From positions 385,098 through 400,102 of the forward strand of contig NW_019091507.1 of assembly GCF_001949145.1 (NCBI RefSeq): a stretch of DNA of 15,005 nt, read 5' to 3'. The stretch is from Acanthaster planci (Eukaryota > Echinodermata > Asteroidea > Valvatida > Acanthasteridae). This document shows positions 8,521 to 15,005 of the stretch, piece after piece. Numbering within the stretch: position 1 is the stretch's first letter; each line of letters opens with the position of its first letter. Below the pieces are notes generated by a model. That model was not told the origin of the DNA and searched no databases. It saw only the letters and a program-made list of their open reading frames with translations. Position numbers and translations under genes: made by a program.

Positions 8521-8754
8521 TCGATAATTAGGTGATGTCATCAGTAGATGATTTGAAGAATACAATACCCGGACAGACTAACACAGTTGAAAACAACTTG
8601 ATACCTATTACCATATTTAAACAATAGGCCACCTTTTGTTTCGACCGGAAGGATCACGTGATATGACCCACTTGCTGCAAACAGAATGTTGCGGGAGGCC
8701 ACGGTTGATTTTATATGGATTTTTATAAATCTACCAGATTAAATATTCTGTATT

Positions 8755-8960
8755 TAATAATAAATAACTTGATGACGTCATCATGACGTAACTATTTCAG
8801 TATTATCTTCGTTTCATAGTCAGTGCATGCTGTAACTTTGACGACGATCAACTATTACTAAAGTACCGAAATAGTGCCTTGAAAACTTGTACAAAGTGAA
8901 TGGGGTGAAATAAATATTTAAAAATCAATAATAAATCCCTTGATGAGGTCATCATGACGT
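8755..8960. repeat. Degenerate direct repeat around TTGATGACGTCATCATGACGT
   Basis: AATAATAAATAACTTGATGACGTCATCATGACGT ends at 8789. A near copy, with AATAATAAATCCC before it and GATGAGGTCATCATGACGT at 8942-8960, lies 171 bp downstream. Each has an AT-rich lead-in. They may be two diverged units of a longer repeat related to the palindromic blocks upstream. Confidence 0.5.
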
Positions 8961-9101
8961 TATGCTTTGGCATACATCTATGCAATAATGACTATACCTA
9001 TGCCAACTTTGAATGCTGTGCGACAAAGATTAATGGCAAAAGTCCTGCACAGAAAAAAATGTGTCCAAAGTCTATGGGCTTTGGGCCAAAAAAGAAGAAC
9101 A

Positions 9102-9122
9102 CCCCCCCCCCCAAAAAAAAAA
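9102..9122. repeat. Homopolymer tracts C11 then A10
   Basis: A run of eleven C is immediately followed by ten A, preceded by an A-rich stretch. It is prone to replication slippage and sequencing error. The open frames that cross it on both strands are not credible as genes. Confidence 0.9.
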
Positions 9123-9294
9123 TTCTGACGATTCCAAAGGCTTTTGGATGGAGCCTTTTTGAAAAAGCCAATAACAAAGAATCCACCCCTTGCCCGCTTT
9201 GCAACTTTTCACTACAAATTTTGGTAAACACAAAGTGGATTGAGGTGTGCTGGACGAAGTTTTCGTGCGTTTTGAAGGACGTACACAATACAGC

Positions 9295-9410
9295 CGTCGT
9301 CGCGACACCACAACGCAATGCTATGACGGCCAGTCGCGTCGTGGCGTCGCCTCCTTTCTCATTACTTTTATGCTGTGTTTAATGAATTGCGTCGTGTTGT
9401 CGCGTCACGT
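9295..9410. repeat. CG-rich inverted repeat pair
   Basis: CGTCGTCGCGACACCACAACGCAATG at 9295-9320 pairs with the complement of the 9386-9410 block (ATTGCGTCGTGTTGTCGCGTC...), with four or five mismatches or gaps. The 70-bp spacer contains a related block in direct orientation (GTCGCGTCGTGGCGTCGCCTC at 9333-9353). Strikingly CpG-rich against its AT-rich surroundings. It could be the end of a short mobile element or a CpG-rich regulatory patch. Confidence 0.5.
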
Positions 9411-9442
9411 CGAGCTCTCTTTGTCGCCTCATTACTTGTGGA

Positions 9443-10821
9443 AATAGAGGGCGCCCTTAAAGAGGGAGCCAAGTTCTACTTGTTCTGCTCGAAAAAGGCT
9501 AATGCATATTTGATTACATAGGATCATTGAGTAACAAAACAACCCATCAGAAGTCTAGTTTCCATTACAAAACCTCGCTGGCGTTCCAGCGTACGACTCT
9601 GAACAATAAGCAAAACTAAGTTAAGGAAGGAAACATAAATACTTCTCGTCTGGCCATGTGAATCTGGCCCTATAACCAAAACCTACTGACGCAGTTAAAA
9701 GGTCCATTTTTTCTCAGGTTTGGCCTCACTTTGTTGTGCCATATATAAACGCCTCTATTGATCATAACATTCATAAAATACAGACCCATTGAAAAGAAAT
9801 TAAAACATTACCATATAACAACTTTTAGTTGGGAGAGGGGTTAAGGCAAACCAAAGTTACTTTTAAAAAAGGCTTTCGAGCGCATTAAAGGAAAGACTAC
9901 AAACACAACCTTCTTAAAAAGAATTATTTTTTAATGTAGAATTAAAAAGGTGAGAAGAGTTTGGCAAGAATACTGTCCTAAAACACTCTCTATTTGTATG
10001 TAGAGGCCTAACTCTACCAGATTTTTGCACAAAAAAGGTGATTAATTGGATGAGTGAATCTTGTGCAGAACAGATGAGTTTATTTAAAGTCATCTCAAAA
10101 ACACCAAAGAGGCCTCTTACATCAATACCCATCAGTCTAACAGTTGTCATGCACATGTTCAAGCTTGAAAGAAATTTTAACAGTTGGTGAGCCATAACGT
10201 ACAAAAATACAAAAGACCAAAATAAAATAACTGAATCACACTCTGGAAAATAACAACGCAGAAATTCACGGCATACCTCTATACCTTTCACGATTTCAGT
10301 TGTATGTTACAAAAAACTGCCAATTTGCCAATTTGTTTTTGGCATGTTGTCATTTCACTTCAGATGGTTGTCAATATGCGTTACGAAATATTTGTCTTTC
10401 ACCTATTATTTCAACTTCCTGGCAATGAAATAAAATCGGCTCAATTTTACTCCAGAATTTCAAACATTACTCGTCTTTCCAACATTAAAAATTGAAACAT
10501 TTTGATAATGAACGAAATTGGAAAGTCCATATCACAGCTATAAATCTTACATTAGGATAGCTTTTATAAAAAGACTATGACGAAACAAATGAGATCGTAG
10601 AGGAGATAATTAATGTAAATGGGCTTCCTAATACATGTGCCTCATTCAAAAAACGGTTGAGTAAACTTCTAAAATGTGTACGTTTGTAGGAAATTATTAC
10701 CAAATTGGGAGTTTCCAGCTTTGCCAAGCTATGAGTGTCGTTTTCATTAAGATGACGAAGAGTTTCATGACTTCCTTTTGAAAAAAGGGAATTCCTTTGC
10801 CGCAAGTTTGGCTCCAGATAA
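9443..10821 (-). other. 3' flank / 3' UTR region of the complete CYP4-like gene
   Basis: AT-rich sequence downstream (minus strand) of the stop codon at 10822. The first canonical minus-strand AATAAA I see is at 10084-10079, which would imply a 3' UTR of about 740 nt. This is tentative, as no downstream element was checked. Open frames here (such as 9914-10291 and 10575-10847) show no recognisable protein features. Confidence 0.4.
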
Positions 10822-11281
10822 TTAAAATTCTTCCATTGGCTCAACAACGATATGCAATGGTTTCATGGGTGTAGACGCTAGTCGCATTGTAGGAAGAACG
10901 TCTGGTTCTCCTTTCACCAAGCTCAGACGGAAACGTCTGAGGATTCTGGCCGTGAATATCTTCATCTCGTTAATGGCGAACTGCTGGCCAATGCAGTTTC
11001 TCGTCCCAGCGGAGAAGGGCGCGAAGGAGAACGGATCCATCTGGGCGAAATTTTCTGGCAGGAAGCGAGAAGGCTTGAACTCCATGTGATCGTCGCCCCA
11101 AACAGTCGGGTTGTGGTGGAGTTGATGGAAACCAATGCCTACCACGGTTCCTTCGGGGATTGTGACGCTGTCTACCGTGTAGGGAGCGGTTAGTGTACGA
11201 CTGATCAAGGGCCCTGCAGTCATCATTCGCATAGACTCCTTTATGGTGATGGTCATGTAGTCGAGACGGCTAAGGTCCTCA
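10822..11281 (-). CDS. CYP4-like gene, exon 4 (residues 353-505)
   Basis: Starts with one base completing Phe353, then EDLSRLDYMTITIKESMR. It carries the ExxR pair Glu368/Arg371, the DSVTIPEGTVVGI beta region, HHNPTVWGDD, the FKPSRFLPEN meander region and PFSFAPFSAGTRNCIGQQF with the haem ligand Cys449, and ends ...VVEPMEEF-stop. Most CYP4 proteins have Pro where this one has Thr446 (GPRNCIG). Confidence 0.97.
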
Positions 11282-13776
11282 CTGTAACATAGTTTTCAAA
11301 AACAAACAACAAACAAAATCAAAAAAATATAAAAATCACATTAAGACTGAGTATTATACAAAATCATATACTAGGTTACTCAAACTGTGCCTAAGCCGAC
11401 CCACTACCGCCCCATGAAATCAACTTTTCAGCCTCGAAATGACACGCATTTACGGGAGACCTACTCACAAAGTAATCCTTTCGGAGTCTCTTCCAGCGAG
11501 TACCTCGTTCACCTCTTCCCTGATTCTGGTCTGATGTTCAGGATACTTGGACAGAAAGTACAGTAACCACGTCATGGAAGTAGCCGTGGTCTCGTAGCCT
11601 GCAAAAAGGAAAGTGTTGACCTCGTCTATCATCTCCTTCACGGTGAGTCTGCTGCCATCTTCATCTCTGGCCATGATGAGCGTGTCCAAGAAATCACGGG
11701 GTTTGGTTACGGGGTTACCAGCATTTGCCTGCATTGAGAGTGCTTTATAATAACCTGGCTTTGCATAACCCTATAAACGCTTTGCAAATTTGCATTATCA
11801 ATTTTAATTTGCCATGATATACTTTTGCAGCCATAGCCACTTTTCAGCCAAAGCCACTTTTCAGCCACAGCCACAAGCATAAATGAGACAGGCATACACC
11901 AAGAGCACGTCATGGTGTTCTCGTGTAGCAAAAATTACTGCGTGTGAAGCATAGCTTCCATTTAGTCCTGAATCATCTTCCTCGGCTGAAATTTCGACCG
12001 AACACCCCTTATACAAAACACCTCCATTTGCGAGGGATAAATACGCTTAGAAAAGTCCTTATTTTTGAGTAAACTCCAAATATCAGTTTCGTGATTTCTT
12101 GTAGGGTACAGTTTCAGTACTCCACAAATACAATGTTTGTTCCTTGTGGGGTACCTCCCGTTGTTCTGATACCTCACAATGCACCACAAACACACGCAAA
12201 CGAAATTCCCCACAAAGATAAAAATTAAGGGTGTGTGCTTGTGTATTTGGGCAAGGGACTTCGTCAGTCATTGCGTATCCCCACCCTAGGTGCCCTGCTG
12301 GGGCATGTACCAATGTTGAAGTCCCACCATTAAATTAAATCTGCATTTCATTCAATTTGTATTCCGCTAGAAGAAAACTTGTACGTTAAAGCACTGACCA
12401 ACGATTCATAAATTCCAGCACCCCACAACATTAATATCGGCATTCACCCTACTTCACTTTCTCCTATCGTACCCACATGTTGTCTCGGGATCACTCATTA
12501 TAACAAAGCCCTGATTTTTCCAACTTGTATTTTGGAATAATATTTACCTTGTCCGATATTTCTTTCGTTCGCTCTTCGATTAATTGCCGGGCAAACCTTT
12601 GTAGGTACTGGCAAGCACTCTTATACTTGGCGTAGTAGGAGCTCAGCCGAAAAATCCAAGGGTGAAGTAGAAAGCGACTGCCGAACATGCGCTCCTGGAT
12701 AACCCCCATAAGGGTTTCACTTGCCGACAGGACATCCATCTCTTTGTCCTGGTCACTCTCTCTCATCTGAAATTACGTAAAATACGGAAAAAATTCCTCT
12801 ACTGGAGAATCACTCTATCGCACAGATATTCTTTCACACACACAAAGGTTTTGCGTGGCTGCCATGTTGCAGGCCAGTGCTTTTGTTCCACAGGCTATGC
12901 ACAACTGGAGCTTTTCCTGCGGAACAAAAGAACTGCCGCGCGTGATGGCTACTGTGCAAAGCGTCTATTGGGGTGAGAGATGGATTAAAGTGATCATAAA
13001 TTCCCTTTACATGTAATCTCCATGATCAATGCCGTGGCTGCAAATAAGTTCGGTAAAATTGAAACCAAAGTTTGAGATGCACTTCAAGAAAATAGGTGGC
13101 ACGTATCATTGCATCGGTCAGTAAGAAGGTGCATCCGTTCTCTAGCATCATAATTTACTCTGTCCATACGCGTAGGCTATATCATGCAAATGCTCACCTG
13201 ACAGTTTGACTTGTAAGAGCAGGCAGTGCGCAGACTCACATCATGGGTACACAAGCCAAGAACATGATATATATCACACTTTCGGCCCTGGGCAGTAGAC
13301 CTGTCCAGCTTGTCCAGAAGTACTTCCACGCAGTCATTAGAAACGGGAATGTAGGTGCGCAGGACCTCCAAGTGAAATGAGCGGGTCAGGAGACGCCGAT
13401 TTCTCTTCCATTTTGCGCCTTCTGCAGTGGCTAAACCACCGCCTAACCAGTCAACCAAGAGGTTATACAATTCAGACTTTCTGTTACTAACTGCACCTGT
13501 TAACAAAGGCTTGATGGTTTCAGGATGAACCACGACAGGTACAGGAACCGGTCCTTGCCACAAGGTGTAGATACGTGGGAAGGCTGCCACGGTGTCAATC
13601 AGCCACTTGTAGCCTGGGTCGAAGGGACCCTGCTTGTCGTGACCATGCAGCCAATGCGCCCCGGTTGGACTGGGTAGCTTCTTCAGGGCATTCCGTTTTC
13701 GTATGGCCTTTAGTAGTGTCAGGAGAAGCTTCAACAAAGCCCCTGCCAGAATCAGGCAAAATAACTCCCACATCAT
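10822..13776 (-). CDS. Complete CYP4-like cytochrome P450, four exons, 505 aa
   Basis: Coding joins 13776-13198, 12766-12548, 11728-11469 and 11281-10822 on the minus strand. All junctions are GT-AG with compatible phases (0, 0, 2), and the total of 505 residues is the usual CYP4 length. Order of features: ER signal anchor (residues 3-22), basic patch and LPSP hinge (24-38), helix C WKRNR (123-127), I-helix EVNTFLFAGYETT (302-314), ExxR KESMR (367-371), PSRF (423-426) and the haem-thiolate loop FSAGTRNCIG (442-451, Cys449). The family carries out haem- and NADPH-reductase-dependent monooxygenation on the cytosolic face of the ER, often omega-hydroxylation of fatty acids. The substrate here cannot be told. 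The Glu that binds haem covalently in many CYP4s (EGHDTT) is Ala309. The ATG at 13776 matches the paralogue's start; an in-frame ATG at 13800 would add eight residues. Confidence 0.95.
11282..11468 (-). other. Intron 3 of the CYP4-like gene (187 bp)
   Basis: Donor GTGAGT at 11468-11463 and acceptor TTACAG ending at 11282. A-rich on the plus strand, so T-rich on the coding strand near the acceptor, as expected for a polypyrimidine tract. Nothing else was seen. Confidence 0.92.
11469..11728 (-). CDS. CYP4-like gene, exon 3 (residues 267-352 and part of 353)
   Basis: Begins with GCA AAT after TGCAG and ends ...GRDSERIT plus TT, followed by the strong donor GTGAGT at 11468-11463, phase 2. It carries DFLDTLIMARDEDG before the I helix, then the I helix with Ala309-Gly-Tyr-Glu-Thr-Thr314. 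Thr313 or 314 sits in the oxygen-activation groove. The J helix (WLLYFLSKYPEHQTRIREEV) follows. Confidence 0.95.
11729..12547 (-). other. Intron 2 of the CYP4-like gene (819 bp)
   Basis: Donor GTAAATATT follows GACAAG; acceptor CTCTCAATGCAG precedes GCAAATGCT. It contains a three-unit 17-18 bp minisatellite at 11821-11875. The frames at 11962-12313 on the minus strand are intronic and have no recognisable product. Confidence 0.88.
11821..11875. repeat. 17-18 bp minisatellite, three units, in intron 2
   Basis: ACTTTTGCAGCCATAGCC, ACTTTTCAGCCAAAGCC and ACTTTTCAGCCACAGCC follow each other directly from 11821 to 11872, then a partial AC. Confidence 0.85.
12548..12766 (-). CDS. CYP4-like gene, exon 2 (residues 194-266)
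   Basis: Begins after TTTCAG with ATG AGA GAG and ends ...EISDK followed by GTAAAT (donor GT at 12547-12546). It is 219 nt, 73 codons, phase 0 at both ends. It encodes the D-to-G helix region (MDVLSASETLMGVIQERMFG; HPWIFRLSSYYAKYKSACQYLQ), variable in sequence but typical in composition for CYP4. The HPWIFRL segment corresponds to the conserved substrate-recognition region before helix G. Confidence 0.9.
12767..13197 (-). other. Intron 1 of the CYP4-like gene (431 bp)
   Basis: Donor GTGAGC follows CTGTCAG; acceptor is TACGTAATTTCAG before ATGAGAGAG. It contains a short CA run (12834-12843) and a 45-bp inverted repeat pair described separately. No other structure was seen. Confidence 0.9.
12850..12960. 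repeat. Inverted repeat (45-bp arms, 21-bp loop) in intron 1
   Basis: Arm 12850-12894 and the complement of arm 12916-12960 align end to end without gaps. Shared blocks are TTTGC, GCCAT, CAGT and CTTTTGTTCC. The hairpin could form in the transcript as well as in DNA. It may be a very small MITE or the relic of one; no target-site duplication is evident. Confidence 0.7.
13198..13776 (-). CDS. CYP4-like gene, exon 1 (residues 1-193)
   Basis: Encodes the membrane anchor through helix C and ends ...YKSNCQ followed by GTGAGC (donor GT at 13197-13196), phase 0. The NCQ end is a conserved splice position in CYP4 genes. GLATAEGAKWKRNRRLLTRSFH shows the helix-C Trp and Arg that contact the haem propionates. 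The intact TTTT run at 13411-13414 is the base-run that is one shorter in the left-hand paralogue. Confidence 0.93.
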
Positions 13777-13910
13777 TTTGTAACTGGGAATCGATGACAT
13801 CAAAGCCGACGGTGAAGGACCATATACGTGCACGTAGTGTGTATATTGTGCCTTAAACTACTCCTGCCAAGACTACATGCACACGCAGTACATGTACATG
13901 TGCACATTTA
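13777..13910 (-). promoter_or_regulatory. Putative promoter/5' UTR of the complete CYP4-like gene
   Basis: Minus-strand TATA-like sequences are AATATACA (about 13849-13842) and GTATATGG (about 13828-13821). Between them is the perfect 12-bp palindrome TACGTGCACGTA (13825-13836), made of two back-to-back ACGTG cores. A minus-strand TGCGTG core lies at 13887-13882, beside a palindromic GTACATGTAC. ACGTG and GCGTG are the cores recognised by bHLH-PAS factors (HIF, AhR/ARNT), plausible for a P450 gene but not proven by motif alone. The sequence is unlike the promoter of the left-hand paralogue. Confidence 0.35.
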
Positions 13911-14621
13911 TACCTCCTCCTTCCTCCATGCTGTGCCGTGCGTACTGGCGGAATAACAATGAACACCCTTGACAGCTCAACAAACTCCAAGCTGGGGTCA
14001 ATGCGTATGCCATTCGTGTATGCTCTTATACCTGAAAATTGACCTGAGCACGCTTCCGGAGCCCTTGAAAGGGACGGATGTACGATATAAATGTACATTG
14101 GAAAATCCTGGTTTGTGCACGGAGAATCCTTTCGTCTTTGGCAGCAGTCATGAACAATCTCAGTGCAGCGCGCTGCATATAATAAATTTCTTTTCTGTAA
14201 AAATGTGGTCCTAAACAAGACTAGATTGCAGTGCACTAGTATTCGTCACATTTGTTTTATTTTAATCTACGTTTTGGCATCATTGTTCACAAGATTTAAT
14301 TTCTGGTTAAGGTGGGAGGCAAGGACGTGTAACAATTCATACACGTGACTTGCCTGGTGTCGGACCCTGCTTAATTCTGTTGAATACGGTGTGTGGCAGG
14401 CAATTACAGGGGGAACCATGAGTTAAAAAAACCAAGAGGACTCGTAGCTAAGAATCTCGGTTTTAAGGGGACTCTTATCATAACAAAAGGAACATTACTC
14501 TGATTAAAGTTATTATTTCACGGGACTGATTTGACTCTGTTACACTACCCGTTTGGATTGAAAACATTAGTAAACTAGTGGGGCACAAAGGGGCACCAGT
14601 ATCTCACGGGGGCACCAGCTT
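13911..14621. other. Intergenic, no gene recognised
   Basis: Mixed composition, with short open frames on both strands and no recognisable protein. A CACGTG motif lies at 14342-14347. G-rich direct repeats of GGGGCAC(C) occur at 14580-14615. Confidence 0.4.
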
Positions 14622-15005
14622 TCAGTGGTGTGGCTTTTGGGGCAAGTTTTTGTTAGCCTTGTTCAAGAGTCCATTCATCCTTTCAGCGGGGACACACCTG
14701 GGGGTACCAGGAATTTGATTCAAGGCTTTGTTGGCGTTTATGCCTTTATCAAGTTTTCCATCGAGATCATCTGCAATGTCCTTGTGAGTTTCATTTTCCC
14801 TCAAATATAGGTAACTTAACAGGAACTCCTTATAGTTGTCGAAAAAGTCTTGTTTGACTGCCCAGAGGGTCTTCCTGTTTGCCTTCTACCTGGCTTGATC
14901 TTCATCCATGCCTTCGTTGACGTACTTGTCATATTTTTCATCCCTCATCTCCCTATGTGTTTCTCTAGCTTCAGCCAGCCAATCTTGGTAGGCGGCATTG
15001 TCTTC
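14622..15005 (-). pseudogene. Unrecognised charged protein frame, one in-frame stop, runs off the window
   Basis: The frame enters at the right edge and reads about 39 codons of a strongly charged, helix-like sequence (AYQDWLAEARETHREMRDEK ... GMDEDQAR). It meets TAG at 14888-14886, then continues another 87 codons (KANRKTLWAVKQDFFDNYKE ... NKNLPQKPHH) to a stop at 14622. Composition on both sides of the TAG is alike (rich in Lys, Glu, Asp and Asn, low in Cys), and one base change would restore a sense codon, so this looks like one broken reading frame and not chance. I recognise no domain. It may be the C-terminal end of a lineage-specific gene or of a mobile-element protein. No ATG lies in the window at a natural start, and the 5' part is outside. 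Confidence 0.5.

Larger units (their letters stand above)
7931..9030. other. Non-coding region rich in CACGTG and GACGTCA palindromes
   Basis: CACGTG occurs at 8037-8042, 8215-8220, 8399-8404 and 8655-8660. GACGTCATCA-type sites occur near 8374, 8774 and (variant) 8533 and 8945. A minus-strand frame at 7977-8180 is Cys-rich but has no ATG and no recognisable product. Nothing else coding was seen. Confidence 0.5.

Noticed and set aside
8954-9382. 142-codon plus-strand frame and overlapping minus-strand frames
   Set aside because: They run through the C11/A10 homopolymers and a CG repeat patch. The translations are low-complexity (Lys/Pro or Phe/Gly runs) and resemble no protein.
11962-12313. 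Overlapping minus-strand frames of 76 and 83 codons
   Set aside because: They lie within intron 2 of the P450 gene, whose flanking exons join in frame across it.
13777-13833. Extended N-terminus of the P450 upstream of 13776
   Set aside because: The farther 5' extension begins at a GTG, not an ATG. An ATG at 13800 is possible, but the paralogue starts at the position equivalent to 13776, directly before the membrane anchor.

Overview
The window is animal nuclear DNA. Spliced genes with GT-AG introns, a typical animal cytochrome P450 family 4 (CYP4) protein, TATA-box promoters and dense non-coding repeats all point to a metazoan. An invertebrate such as a cephalochordate, hemichordate or lophotrochozoan is likeliest, but the sequence does not fix the species. 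No prokaryotic features, rRNA, tRNA or CRISPR were seen.

The coding content is a head-to-tail pair of CYP4-like genes on the minus strand. The right-hand gene (13776 down to 10822) is complete: four exons with consistent GT-AG junctions and phases, joining to 505 residues. It has an N-terminal ER anchor, WKRNR helix C, an AGYETT I-helix motif, the KESMR ExxR motif and the FSAGTRNCIG haem-ligand loop. The left-hand gene shows only its first exon (1257 down to 680), because the rest lies beyond the left edge. That exon carries a one-base deletion in a T run (893-895) that ends the frame, so it is either a recent pseudogene or a base-calling error. The two copies look like parts of a tandem CYP4 cluster of the kind used for fatty-acid or xenobiotic omega-hydroxylation.

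The 9.5 kb between the genes is repeat territory. (1) A segment of about 1.7 kb, from inside exon 1 of the left gene through its promoter and 5' flank, occurs twice (1169-2898 and 4284-5986). The second copy carries an orphan promoter, the ATG and the first 26 or so codons, now running into 16 or so unrelated codons. (2) Each copy holds a foldback element (complete at 2255-2973, truncated at 5349-5986). Its long inverted arms are built of 54-bp units containing paired GATGTCNTCATCC motifs. (3) A solo transposon-end-like sequence lies at 3851-3870. (4) A 344-bp hairpin element lies at 6631-6974. (5) Four units of a tandem repeat with a period of exactly 147 bp lie at 7303-7930, with two CACGTG slots per unit around a TGACGTCA-like slot. 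(6) The next kilobase is also rich in CACGTG and GACGTCA palindromes and has a CTCF-like site. (7) From 9.4 to 10.8 kb lies the AT-rich 3' flank of the complete P450 gene.

Right of the P450 promoter (13777 to about 13910) the sequence is non-coding until 14622. From there to the right edge a charged reading frame with one in-frame TAG runs on the minus strand. I do not recognise it; it looks like the C-terminal end of a degenerate gene or mobile-element protein.
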